Shown one piece after another: positions 1-8,269 of a stretch of 24,425 bases of DNA (its first letter is position 1; the number at the start of each line of letters is the position of its first letter). Below the pieces are notes generated by a model. It saw only the letters and a program-made list of their open reading frames with translations, was not told the DNA's origin and made no database searches. A program made the translations under genes and the position numbers. The DNA is taken from IMG/VR virus record IMGVR_UViG_3300032287_000361, positions 1 to 24,425 of that record, one strand, 5' to 3'. This DNA comes from a virus.

Positions 1-314
1 TCCTGCTGGATGCCTGCAAACTGATCGTATACGCCACTGGCCTTGGTTTTAAGGTCACTGGTGGGGAGTTGGCCCGCACACCTGAACAGCAAGCCCTCCA
101 TGTCAAGGCTGGCCGCTCTAAGACCATGAATTCAATTCACCTGAAAAGGTGCGCCATCGACTTGAACTTTTTCAAAGATGGGCAGATAATCTGGAACAAA
201 GAAACCATTGCTCCGCTGGGCGCGTATTGGGAGAATATGCACCCCAAAAATCGTTGGGGTGGAAACTTCAAATCGCTGGTAGATTGCCCGCATTTTGAGC
301 GCAATGTCGGATAA
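1..314 (+). CDS. Endolysin-type peptidase, M15/VanY-like (5' end outside window)
   Basis: C-terminal part of a zinc-dependent peptidoglycan peptidase, read in frame from base 3; the start lies upstream of the window. The visible 103 residues contain SIHLKRCAIDLNFF, in which His and Asp match the first two zinc ligands of M15 (L-alanyl-D-glutamate / D-Ala-D-Ala) peptidases, then W-G-G-N-F and D-C-P-H-F-E, supplying the third zinc His near the C-terminus. In this family the enzyme cuts the stem peptide of peptidoglycan, and in phages it acts at host lysis. It sits immediately upstream of the adaptor gene. A TTG at 69 could be mistaken for the start, but the frame is open with conserved-looking sequence before it. 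The family is fairly certain; the exact bond cleaved is inferred. Confidence 0.85.
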   Translation, partial: LLDACKLIVYATGLGFKVTGGELARTPEQQALHVKAGRSKTMNSIHLKRCAIDLNFFKDGQIIWNKETIAPLGAYWENMHPKNRWGGNFKSLVDCPHFERNVG

Positions 315-328
315 AAAGGAATAAGGCA

Positions 329-964
329 ATGACCACAACCGTTGTGATGACCTATGACAGTTTGGTGGCCGACATCCAGTCTTATCTGGAGCGTAACGAC
401 ACACAGACACTTGATAAGATTCCGACCTTCATTATGTTGGCGGAACAGGTTATTGCCAGCCAGATTAAGTTCTTGGGCAACCTGACCGTAAATACCTCGA
501 CGATGACTCTGGGTGATCCAGTAATCTCAAAGCCAGCCCGCTGGCACAAAACAGTCTCCATGAACATCACCATCGCTGGTGAGCGCCAGCCAGTATTGCT
601 CCGCACCTACGAGTATTGCCGAGAGTATTGGCCTAGTACCACAGCGACTGATGTCCCCAAGTATTACGCTGACTACGACTACACGCACTGGCTGGTTTCT
701 CCCACGCCTAATGCGGCCTACAACTACGAAATTTTGTACTACGAGCGCAACCAGCCTTTGGACTCTACAAACCAAACCAACTGGTTTACCGTGTACGCCC
801 CGCAAGCCCTTTTGTACGGTTCTTTGTTGCAAGCGATGCCGTTCCTCAAGAACGACGAGCGCACCCCTATGTGGCAACAGCAATATGATTTGATCATTGC
901 AACGCTGAAGACAGAGAACATTCAGCGTATTGGAGACCGTCAAGCCGCAGTATTGGATACCTGA
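329..964 (+). CDS. Head-to-tail adaptor protein (SU10 adaptor / tail accessory factor-like)
   Basis: Protein of 211 residues, mostly alpha-helical at both ends with an aromatic, beta-rich centre. The N-terminal part (about residues 7-50: a helix, then IPTFIMLAEQVIASQIK) matches the pattern of phage adaptor proteins that bind under the portal ring. The Tyr-rich centre (about 95-150) and a final helical segment near residues 180-200 fit as well. Such adaptors form a dodecameric ring joining portal to tail nozzle. It starts at ATG after an aaggaataaggc purine-rich ribosome site and is followed 2 bases later by the fibre-like gene. Recognition is by sequence pattern rather than alignment, so the role is probable rather than proven. 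Confidence 0.65.
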   Translation: MTTTVVMTYDSLVADIQSYLERNDTQTLDKIPTFIMLAEQVIASQIKFLGNLTVNTSTMTLGDPVISKPARWHKTVSMNITIAGERQPVLLRTYEYCREYWPSTTATDVPKYYADYDYTHWLVSPTPNAAYNYEILYYERNQPLDSTNQTNWFTVYAPQALLYGSLLQAMPFLKNDERTPMWQQQYDLIIATLKTENIQRIGDRQAAVLDT

Positions 965-966
965 CC

Positions 967-2208
967 ATGAGTTTTATCTCACCATTCACTGGGGATGTGA
1001 TCCAGCCAACGGATGTCTCGTATCGAGCCGTCACGCTTACAACCAATACGCAACTGAACTGGCCGTCAAACAGCCAGACAAACTCAGACTTTGCGGCACG
1101 CATTATGAATGTTCAGGCCACATCTGCTGGCCTCAATCTTTATATGCCACCTGCAAATCAGACCTCTGTAGGTACTGATGCGCTGATACGAAATGTTGGC
1201 GCAGTGGCGTTTACTGTCAAGACCTTTGGCGGCAATGGCACGATTGTCTCGATCCCTGCTGGTCAGGCGCAGTACATCTACATCACTGACAACCCTGATG
1301 TGTATGGCACATGGGGCGTGATTGCTTTTGGTATTGGCTCCTCAAGTTCTGATGCCAACGCTTTGGCTGGCTTGGGATTGATTGCAATCTCTACGACGCT
1401 GAACCAAAGCCATCCATCGCAAAGCATCACAAATGGCTACACCTACCTTGCTGGCGACCGCGCCCAAACCAAGGTGTGGTCTAGTGGCTCTGGCACATCT
1501 ACCTTGCCTTTGGCTACTTCGCTTGGCAATAACTGGTTTACGCTATTCAAGAACAACGGCACTGGCACGATGACGATTTCCACCACTGGTGGCAATTTGC
1601 TTGATGGCCTAGTCTCGAAAACATTCCAGCCTAACGAATCAGCCTTCTTGGTTTGTACTGGTACAGAATATGTGACGATTGGTTATGGCGTAAACTCATC
1701 GTTTGCGTTTACTGCTTTGGTCAAGCCAGTGACTGGTGGAACCTACACGCTGACAACCAACGAAGCGCAGAACACCATTCAGGAGTATGTGGGCAATCTG
1801 GTGGCGAATGTGATTGCCATCTACCCGCAAGTGGTGACGCTGTATGTGATCTCCAACCAGACGGTGGACAATGGCTTCACGCTGACGGTCAAAACAAGCG
1901 CGGCTGGTGGCAACACGGTGATCATCCCCCCGGGGCAACAAGCCACGCTCGTTTGTGATGGAACCAACTTCTTCAACGCCAACACCGTGCAGGCAGGTGC
2001 AACCTCTCTGAACTTGGTGAACGGCACGGTGACCACGCCTGCGATTAACTTTGCGGCTGAAACAAACACTGGTATCTGGCGTAATGGTACTGGTGAGTTT
2101 GACATCGCTGTTTTGGGCGTGAATCGATTTGCACTGACGGCCACGGGCCTCAACATTGCAGGTGTCGGCACCTTTACTAGCGGAGTCAAAGGGGGCACAT
2201 TCCCATGA
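967..2208 (+). CDS. Fibre-like virion protein with repeated beta modules
   Basis: Protein of 413 residues, rich in Thr, Asn, Gly and Val and lacking long helices, as expected for a beta-structured tail or decoration protein. I see three related modules of roughly 90-110 residues, each with a T-h-K/S-T-x-G-G-N segment followed by IPxGQxA and a C/V-D/T-GT-x-F/Y segment. The best copies are around AFTVKTFGGNG...IPAGQ, MTISTTGGN and LTVKTSAAGGN...IPPGQ. The C-terminus (TNTGIWRNGTGEFDIAV, then RFALTATGLNIAG) resembles the short repeats that precede tail-fibre chaperone or knob regions. The stop overlaps the next start by 4 bases. It could be a tail fibre, a head fibre or a neck protein; the receptor role is inferred only. 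Confidence 0.55.
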   Translation: MSFISPFTGDVIQPTDVSYRAVTLTTNTQLNWPSNSQTNSDFAARIMNVQATSAGLNLYMPPANQTSVGTDALIRNVGAVAFTVKTFGGNGTIVSIPAGQAQYIYITDNPDVYGTWGVIAFGIGSSSSDANALAGLGLIAISTTLNQSHPSQSITNGYTYLAGDRAQTKVWSSGSGTSTLPLATSLGNNWFTLFKNNGTGTMTISTTGGNLLDGLVSKTFQPNESAFLVCTGTEYVTIGYGVNSSFAFTALVKPVTGGTYTLTTNEAQNTIQEYVGNLVANVIAIYPQVVTLYVISNQTVDNGFTLTVKTSAAGGNTVIIPPGQQATLVCDGTNFFNANTVQAGATSLNLVNGTVTTPAINFAAETNTGIWRNGTGEFDIAVLGVNRFALTATGLNIAGVGTFTSGVKGGTFP

Positions 2209-4196
2209 CCAAAAAAGTTTTTGCCCTTGATAGCCAACCCGGCATCCAGCGCGACGGCACCCAATTTGACAAATCCTTTTATAGCGATGGTCGCTGGGTT
2301 CGCTTTCAGCGTGGCCGTCCTCGCAAGATTGCTGGCTACAAAGAGATCGTGAACAACTTGGCTGGCCCTTCTCGTGGCATCTATGTGTTGCCTGAGAACG
2401 CCTACACCTACATCTACAACGGCTACTCTGATGGTGTGCAGGTGCTACCCATCAACAATGTGGGTATTGGTACTGGTATCACCAACTTTACACTGACAAA
2501 CTTTTCGCCAAACCAATACAACTTGTGGCAGTTTGATTCGTTGTTTGACTCCCAAGGTAGTGGCAATGAGTTGTTGATTGGGCACCCGGGGCAAAACCTG
2601 CTTTACATCGACAGCAATGTAAACACACCTGTTTTGGGCGGCGATACGCTTGGCACCACCATGTCTGCGATTGGCGTGTTCACGGCCACAGCAACCACTG
2701 TCAATGGAAACACAACTATCACCCTGTCTGCCGCCAATACTCTAGTTGGCGCAGGCCAAACCGTAACAGGCACTGGCATCCCCGCCAACACGACTGTGGT
2801 GTCTGTTGCCACTACCAGCGTGGTAATTTCAAACGCCGCTACCGCAAGCGGAACTGTCACCGTAACCTTTAACAACAATGTGTCTGTCTCTGGCGGCGCG
2901 GTGGTGTTGCACCCTTATGTTTTTGTGTATGGCAACAATGGCCTGATTAGAAACTGCGCCGCAGGAGACCCTTCTAATTGGGTCTCTGCTGACTCAAACG
3001 AGACCAATGTGGCCTCCACAAAGGTTGTCAAGGGCTTGCCTGTTCGCGGTGGTTCTAACGCTCCTTCTGGTTTATTTTGGTCTTTGGATTCTTTGATCCG
3101 CGTTTCGTATACGCCAACCACTGTGACGGTTGCGGGTTCGCCCCAAACTTTCTACTGGCGCTATGACTTGATTTCAAGCCAGTCGTCTATCTTGTCGTCG
3201 TCATCTGTGATTGAGTATGACGGTATCTACTACTGGTGTGGTGTTGATCGCTTCTTGCTGTACAACGGTGTGGTCAAAGAAATTCCAAACACCTTCAACC
3301 AAAACTACTTTTTTGACAACCTGAATTACGACCAGCGTCAAAAAGTGTATGCCACCAAGGTTCCTCGCTTCGGTGAAATCTGGTGGTTTTACCCAAGCGG
3401 ATCGTCAACTGAATGCAACGACTGCATCATCTACAACATCCGCGAGAACTGCTGGTATGACTCTGGCAAAGCCTTGGGCGCACGCCGCTCTGCTGGATAC
3501 TTCTCGCAGGTGTTTCACTACCCAATCAACGCTGGCTGGGAAATCAATGTGGCTGGTGGCGTGAATGCCTACTCTTATGTTGGCGGCACGCTGTACACCA
3601 ATGGCACATATTTGGCCCAGCCCTTGACGGGCGGTGCTGGCACTGGCGCAACTGCTGACCTTGTGGTAACTGGCGGTATTGTGACCAGCGTGACCATTGT
3701 GAATCGTGGCTCTGGGTATGTGGTTGGTAACACATTGTCTGCGGCATTGCCTGTTGGCTCTGGCTTTGCACTGACCGTAAACACCCTAATGAACTTCACC
3801 AGTTTGTGGCAACACGAGATTGGTGTTGACGCTGTACAGGGGCTGGCTTCTTTGGCGATTGAGTCTTACTTTGAGACCAATGACCTTGGCTGGGTATCTG
3901 GTGGCCCGTCGCAAAACTCCCCAGTGGGCGACAATCGCTGGCTCAGAATTGAGCGTATTGAGCCTGACTTCATTCAATCTGGACAGATGAATGTGGTGGT
4001 AACTGGTAAACCTTTTGCTCAAGGATCAGACCAAGAGAGCGCGGCATATCCATTTGACCCAGACACCAGCAAGATTGACATGAGAGAGCAACGCAGGGAA
4101 CTGCGCTTGCGCTTTAGTTCAAATACAGCAGGTGGTGACTACCAAACTGGTAAAGTGATGTTGAACGCAGATATTGGTGATGTGAGGCCATACTAA
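2205..4196 (+). CDS. Tail nozzle/hub-like structural protein
   Basis: Protein of 663 residues. The N-terminal motif SDGRWVRFQRGRPRKIAGY (residues 27-45) followed by a beta-propeller-like sequence is typical of the large tubular or nozzle tail protein of short-tailed phages (functional counterpart of T7 gp12 or P22 gp10). Two stretches look like insertions. One is a Thr/Val/Ala-rich beta segment at about 159-225. The other, at about 469-528, carries GGAGTGATAD, GGIVTSVTIVNRGSGY, a motif that recurs in phage tail proteins as a small beta domain. Position after adaptor and fibre genes agrees with a nozzle. ATG start overlaps the previous stop (ATGA); aaaggggg upstream serves as ribosome site. 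Overall structural role is confident, exact identity moderate. Confidence 0.65.
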   Translation: MTKKVFALDSQPGIQRDGTQFDKSFYSDGRWVRFQRGRPRKIAGYKEIVNNLAGPSRGIYVLPENAYTYIYNGYSDGVQVLPINNVGIGTGITNFTLTNFSPNQYNLWQFDSLFDSQGSGNELLIGHPGQNLLYIDSNVNTPVLGGDTLGTTMSAIGVFTATATTVNGNTTITLSAANTLVGAGQTVTGTGIPANTTVVSVATTSVVISNAATASGTVTVTFNNNVSVSGGAVVLHPYVFVYGNNGLIRNCAAGDPSNWVSADSNETNVASTKVVKGLPVRGGSNAPSGLFWSLDSLIRVSYTPTTVTVAGSPQTFYWRYDLISSQSSILSSSSVIEYDGIYYWCGVDRFLLYNGVVKEIPNTFNQNYFFDNLNYDQRQKVYATKVPRFGEIWWFYPSGSSTECNDCIIYNIRENCWYDSGKALGARRSAGYFSQVFHYPINAGWEINVAGGVNAYSYVGGTLYTNGTYLAQPLTGGAGTGATADLVVTGGIVTSVTIVNRGSGYVVGNTLSAALPVGSGFALTVNTLMNFTSLWQHEIGVDAVQGLASLAIESYFETNDLGWVSGGPSQNSPVGDNRWLRIERIEPDFIQSGQMNVVVTGKPFAQGSDQESAAYPFDPDTSKIDMREQRRELRLRFSSNTAGGDYQTGKVMLNADIGDVRPY

Positions 4197-4456
4197 TGGC
4201 ACTTGCAGTCGTCTACGATCCTCGTTTTCATACATTTCCGTCATGGGCGTCGCTTATGTGCGAGGCGTATGCTGGCCAACAGTTGGCCATTCCAAACGAG
4301 GATACCGATTGGAAAGAGTGGGCGTCAGGGTTAAAAGCCATCGATATTTTTACAAACGAGGGCATCCCCGGGCCGTACATTTATGATGACTGGAAAGATT
4401 GGGCTTCCGCTTTGGTGGGAGCCGTAAACCAACCAACACAAGCACCAGACCAATGA
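4196..4456 (+). CDS. Small late protein with repeated DWK(E/D)WAS motif
   Basis: Protein of 86 residues whose family I do not recognise. Its start shares one base with the nozzle stop (TAATG), and its own stop overlaps the ACP start. It has an internal repeat: DWKEWAS at 38-44 and DWKDWAS at 65-71, each followed by a short helix with Leu, and a related PSWASL at 15-20. This suggests two or three copies of a small helical unit. No signal peptide or membrane segment is seen. Lying between the nozzle-like gene and the ACP/KAS pair, it could be a minor virion protein or belong with the acyl-chain genes; the sequence does not decide. Confidence 0.7.
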   Translation: MALAVVYDPRFHTFPSWASLMCEAYAGQQLAIPNEDTDWKEWASGLKAIDIFTNEGIPGPYIYDDWKDWASALVGAVNQPTQAPDQ

Positions 4457-4737
4457 TTGATTTTATCGAACTATTTAATGCTGTTGCACGGGTTGCAAAG
4501 CCTGCGCATATGTCATTCAAGCCAGCCGAGTCTATGGAAGACACAATGGCCGAGTTGAACATTGACAGCCTTGATGGTTTGGTGATGATTATGTATTTGA
4601 CTGAGTTGTATGGTATTGCCGACGAGGTCTGTAAAGAGTGGCACCCAACCACGGTGCAGGAAATCCATGACCTTGTTATGGCAAGTAAGACCATAGAGCC
4701 AGAGTCTGTCGAGAAGGCCAAGGAGCAGATCAAATGA
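4453..4737 (+). CDS. Phage-encoded acyl carrier protein
   Basis: Protein of 94 residues with the acyl carrier signature LNIDSLDGLVMIMYLTELYG. Ser39 in the DSLD motif is the expected site for 4'-phosphopantetheine attachment by a host phosphopantetheinyl transferase, and an amphipathic helix II follows as in bacterial AcpP. It is longer than typical AcpP (about 78 residues) at both ends, with a Lys/Glu-rich C-terminal extension. The ATG at 4453 is chosen because it makes an ATGA overlap with the previous stop and gives a clean ACP; an in-frame ATG at 4399 would add an unrelated leader inside the upstream gene. The KAS gene starts within its stop codon (ATGA), so the two are probably translated together. 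The carrier fold is confident; the acyl chain carried is unknown. Confidence 0.88.
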   Translation: MIDFIELFNAVARVAKPAHMSFKPAESMEDTMAELNIDSLDGLVMIMYLTELYGIADEVCKEWHPTTVQEIHDLVMASKTIEPESVEKAKEQIK

Positions 4738-5846
4738 TCTATCTGACGCACTACCGCACGGCTTCCACGACAAACTGCAATTTGTTTGACGACATCGTCT
4801 ACCCACAGAAGGCTCACTGGTTTCCTGATACCTACGCCCGCGCTAAGTCTGGGATGTTCTATGTGCCACACAAGTTGGCCGAGAAGGTGCTTGATCCTGA
4901 GTTACTGACCTATCTGCGTGAGAACCCTGTTGGCAAGACTGCATTCATTCTGGCGGCTGGCAACGCCCATTTTGCTGGTATCAACCAGCGCCCCTACCCA
5001 CAAAACAGCCTGAACTATGTTTACAAGTTCCTGCCATTCACCCTGACGCAAGTCTACGCTGGCCGTACTGCGCAGGCGTTTGGCAACATGGATATGGTCA
5101 CCACTGACTCGTCAGCCTGCGCCTCTAGCCTCAAGGTAATGATGGATGTGCAGAATTTGATCACCCACTATCATTTTGATAGGGTCATTGTGCTGACTGT
5201 GGAAGACGGCGTTACAAACGCTGTGTTGGAGTTTTTTGGTGAATCCAAGGCGGTGTTGACCCAAAAACAAGAGGAAACAGGCATCAAGCCCTCGGCTTTT
5301 GATGGCAAGAACTTTGGTTTCCGAGTTGGCCAAGGGGCCGCGCTGGCCGTGTTTGAGTCTGATTACGCCGTGGGCAAGTTGGACGCTACCCCTCACGCCG
5401 CCTTAATTGGTGCCTACAACGCTTCAGAAGCCTCTACAAACGCGATTGGCCAACTGGAGGATGGTGAGGGCTTTACCAAGGCTATAAACGGCGCTATCCA
5501 CTATTCCAACCTGATGCCAAACGAAATTACGATTGTGAAGACCCACGGCACGGGCACTGAATCCAACAATAAGGCTGAAAAAGCCGCCCTGTTGAACACT
5601 CTTGACCAGTTTGTGGCCACCTCGTACAAACAGAAAATTGGCCACACAATGGGTTCCAGTGGCCTATTGGAAACACTTTTGTTGCTAGAGGACTTAAAAT
5701 CTGGTTATGTGCCCGCAATCGAGAATAGAACTGAAACCGATTCGGTTTTCCTTTCGGATTCGGTTAGCGCCCCAGATGGGTTGATTCTGAGTTTGGCGGC
5801 TGGCATGGGAAACATTTATTCCGCCGCAATATTCAAGGGGCTATGA
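4734..5846 (+). CDS. Beta-ketoacyl-ACP synthase (KAS I/II-like condensing enzyme)
   Basis: Thiolase-fold condensing enzyme of 370 residues. Expected reaction: decarboxylative condensation of malonyl-ACP with an acyl group held on the active-site cysteine. The full catalytic set is visible: Cys129 in TTDSSACASSL, His271 in VKTHGTGTESNNKAE, Lys299 and His304 in SYKQKIGHTMGSSG, plus the FGF-type segment KNFGFRVGQGAALAVFE at 192-208 and the glycine-rich end AAGMGNIYSA. The Cys environment resembles polyketide synthase and FabF-type KS rather than FabH. It is about 35-40 residues shorter at the N-terminus than E. coli FabF and lacks the usual opening hVhTG-type strand. Ribosome site aaggag lies 9 bases before the ATG, which overlaps the ACP stop. 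No other fatty acid or polyketide gene is in view, so substrates must come from the host or elsewhere in the phage. Confidence 0.9.
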   Translation: MIYLTHYRTASTTNCNLFDDIVYPQKAHWFPDTYARAKSGMFYVPHKLAEKVLDPELLTYLRENPVGKTAFILAAGNAHFAGINQRPYPQNSLNYVYKFLPFTLTQVYAGRTAQAFGNMDMVTTDSSACASSLKVMMDVQNLITHYHFDRVIVLTVEDGVTNAVLEFFGESKAVLTQKQEETGIKPSAFDGKNFGFRVGQGAALAVFESDYAVGKLDATPHAALIGAYNASEASTNAIGQLEDGEGFTKAINGAIHYSNLMPNEITIVKTHGTGTESNNKAEKAALLNTLDQFVATSYKQKIGHTMGSSGLLETLLLLEDLKSGYVPAIENRTETDSVFLSDSVSAPDGLILSLAAGMGNIYSAAIFKGL

Positions 5847-5847
5847 A

Positions 5848-6300
5848 ATGCAGATGATTGACAGCAGGACGCAAAAGTTAAGTGGTGAGCAGATCGTTGA
5901 GATCGCCGCCAAGAACACCAAGGTTGACCGTCCATTGGATCAGGTCAAGGAGATGTTGACCATTGAGTTCAATATGCCCAACACTTGGAAAATGCGTGAA
6001 GGCAATACTATTTTCCTTTGTCACAAAAGCAAGCAACCCGGCTACGGATACTTTCGTGCTTTAAATGCTGACACGGCGCAAAACTTCTTGCAAAATAGCC
6101 GTGTGTTTGCCGATGCGGCATATAAGGTAGGGTTTGATGTTCTTGTGACTCAATTTCAAGACTCCAGTTTGTTGGGCTTATTCAAAATGATTTCGCGCAA
6201 TCCAGTTCGCGAAGGCATGGGGTACGCCGCCAAAAAAATAGAAGACGGCGGATTCCAAGTTACTTTGGTACTTGGCCCCGCAAGAGGGGGTAAAAAATGA
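5848..6300 (+). CDS. GNAT-fold-like small protein (T7 gp13-like position), possible acyltransferase
   Basis: Protein of 150 residues starting one base after the KAS stop, with aaggggct as ribosome site. Predicted order in the second half is strand (GYGYFRAL, 65-72), long helix (about 74-95), strand (DVLVTQF, 97-103), helix (SLLGLFKMISR, 107-117), strand (MGYAAKKI) and strand (FQVTLVLG). This is the beta4-alpha3-beta5-alpha4-beta6-beta7 order of GNAT acetyltransferases. The acetyl-CoA binding Q/R-x-x-G-x-G/A motif expected before the long helix is not visible. As I recall, T7 gp13, which lies at the equivalent place after the nozzle gene, is also placed in the acetyltransferase-like clan. It may be a virion or assembly protein without catalysis, or an acyltransferase that uses acyl-ACP from the two genes before it. 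Fold assignment is inferred by eye. Confidence 0.5.
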   Translation: MQMIDSRTQKLSGEQIVEIAAKNTKVDRPLDQVKEMLTIEFNMPNTWKMREGNTIFLCHKSKQPGYGYFRALNADTAQNFLQNSRVFADAAYKVGFDVLVTQFQDSSLLGLFKMISRNPVREGMGYAAKKIEDGGFQVTLVLGPARGGKK

Positions 6301-8264
6301 GCGCAATTGTTGAAGCCATAAGTGATGCAATTGGCGATGTCGTTGAGATGGTCGGCGATGTTGTTGAAGGCGTTGTTGACCTTGCTGAAGATGTCATTGA
6401 AACCGTTGCTGAAAACCCTTGGCTAATTGTTGCCGCAATTGCGGCCCCTTATGCTTTGAGCGCCCTAGCGGCAGAAGCCGCCGTGGTTGGAGTTGCGACT
6501 GCCGCAGAGACAGCAATTGCTGGTGAAGCGTTTGCAGGCACTTTGTCTGCGTTTGAGGTTGCTGGTGCCGCAGAGGCTGTTGCTTCTGGGACTGCTGTTC
6601 TTGAGGCTACTGGTGCCGTTACCGCAGTTGCCAGCGCAGAAACAGTTGCGGCAACCACATTGATTGAGGCTGGCGCAACAGTGGAAGCCGCCGCAACTGG
6701 CGCATCTTTGGTTGCCGAAGGCGCAACAGTTGCAGAGGCTGTTACTACTGCATCAGCAGGCAATGTCACTGCATCCAGTTTTGTTGAGGCTGTGACTAGC
6801 ACTTTTGACGCGGCATCAAGTACATTGCAGACCCTTTCTCAGGGTGCAACAAATATTACAAACATCATTGGCGAAACACTGCTCCCCGGGGCCGACGCAA
6901 CGCTACAAAATTTTGCAGGCAAAGTTGCTTTGAACACCGCCACAAACGGCGGCGATCTTGGCGAAGCATTGACTAGCAGTTTAATTTCTGTTGGAACTGG
7001 CTTTGTCGGTTCTGAAGTGGCCGCAGAGACTGGCTCAAAGATTCTTGGACAAACTGCCGCATCCACGCTTGGCACCGTTGTAAAAGGTGGCGATGTAAAC
7101 CTTTCAAGCATTGGATCAAACCTTGCTGGTAACTATGTTGGCAGTGAAGTTGCTGGCGATACTGGATCAACCCTTGCAGGGAATGCCGCAAAAACAGTGA
7201 CGACTAGTCTTCTTCAAGGCAAGGACGCAACAACTGGCCTGCTTAATCTTGGCATCAATGAACTAGGCAATGCGGTAACTGGTCAAATTAACGACTTTGT
7301 CAGTAGCGCGGGCGACGCCATTACAAGCGGCGGCGGTTTAACGGTTACCGATACAGATGTTGACGACTTAGTTTCTAGCATTAACTCAGCCAACGACACG
7401 ACCAGTTCAACTGGAACAAGTGGTTTGTCTGTTCTATCGGACGCATCATTGGCTGGAACCGCAGGGACTGGTGACGCAAGTAGCACTACAAATACAGGCG
7501 ACACAACACTTGACACTTCAACGCTGACATCAACAACCACAGGAACTGGTGGCACTGACACATCAAACTTGTTTGGTTCTGGTGCTGACGATTCATTCAC
7601 GCTGACTGGTGGCAATGACATTGACACTGGAGATGATGACGACACAATTGTTGGCGGTCTGACAACTGCAAGCACAGACACAACTACGGGTAGCACAGGC
7701 TCGACTACAGGCTCAACTACAGGGACTGATACTACGGCTGGAACAGGAAAAACAACCACCACTGGTGGACTGACTGCCGCCCAACAAGCCTTGCTTGATG
7801 CAAACAGCACAAGCACGGTCAACAACACTGCAAATGATGTTTCGTCTGCCGCTGATACGGCTGTTGTTGGTGGCTTGAATCAAGCATCCGATACAACGGC
7901 CACTGATACTGCTGGCACAACAGGAACTACTGGAAGCACAGCGGCCACTGCGGCGACCGCAGGTACAAATGTTTTGAGCAACATTCTTAAAAAGTCTATT
8001 GCCACAACTGGTTCCAACACTGCAAAAACTCTTATTAAGAAGGCCGCTGGACAAAAGACCGCCATGCCGTCTGTTGCTAAGACTTTGGGTAGCAATGTAC
8101 TGAACCAGATGCGAAGCACTGTGGTTCCAAAATCAGTTGATATTTCAAAACTGATGCCAGTTCCAAGCACAAAGAAAACGGCTCCTCTCAAAGTGAATGT
8201 GAGCAAATTGACTCCAGTCGGAAACATCTCTGGCTTGTCAACTCTGATCAAAGGTAAAGGATAA
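6297..8264 (+). CDS. Ala/Thr/Gly-rich putative internal virion protein with RTX-like segment
   Basis: Protein of 655 residues of low complexity. An acidic amphipathic start (ISDAIGDVVEMVGDVVEGV) leads to a hydrophobic Ala-rich stretch at about 40-110 that could insert in a membrane. Then comes a region with repeated GSEVAxxTGSxxxG elements (about 240-300), a Thr/Ser/Gly/Asp-rich segment, and at 425-455 an RTX-like Asp/Gly run (FGSGADDSF, TGGNDIDTGDDDDTIVGG). The C-terminal 100 residues are basic, with VSKLTPVG-type repeats (ISKLMPV, VSKLTPV). Its position between the GNAT-like gene and the very large protein corresponds to internal or ejection proteins of T7-like phages. ATG overlaps the previous stop. 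Function is inferred from context; no enzyme domain is visible. Confidence 0.6.
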   Translation: MSAIVEAISDAIGDVVEMVGDVVEGVVDLAEDVIETVAENPWLIVAAIAAPYALSALAAEAAVVGVATAAETAIAGEAFAGTLSAFEVAGAAEAVASGTAVLEATGAVTAVASAETVAATTLIEAGATVEAAATGASLVAEGATVAEAVTTASAGNVTASSFVEAVTSTFDAASSTLQTLSQGATNITNIIGETLLPGADATLQNFAGKVALNTATNGGDLGEALTSSLISVGTGFVGSEVAAETGSKILGQTAASTLGTVVKGGDVNLSSIGSNLAGNYVGSEVAGDTGSTLAGNAAKTVTTSLLQGKDATTGLLNLGINELGNAVTGQINDFVSSAGDAITSGGGLTVTDTDVDDLVSSINSANDTTSSTGTSGLSVLSDASLAGTAGTGDASSTTNTGDTTLDTSTLTSTTTGTGGTDTSNLFGSGADDSFTLTGGNDIDTGDDDDTIVGGLTTASTDTTTGSTGSTTGSTTGTDTTAGTGKTTTTGGLTAAQQALLDANSTSTVNNTANDVSSAADTAVVGGLNQASDTTATDTAGTTGTTGSTAATAATAGTNVLSNILKKSIATTGSNTAKTLIKKAAGQKTAMPSVAKTLGSNVLNQMRSTVVPKSVDISKLMPVPSTKKTAPLKVNVSKLTPVGNISGLSTLIKGKG

Positions 8265-8269
8265 GCATC

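Noticed and set aside
4399-4452. Longer ACP start at 4399
   Set aside because: The leader does not fit an ACP and would overlap the upstream gene by 58 bases; the ATG at 4453 makes the usual ATGA junction.
7283-7828. Reverse-strand open frame of 181 codons
   Set aside because: Same cause: antisense of Thr/Ser/Gly codons gives a stop-poor Val/Ser/Pro frame without recognisable pattern.
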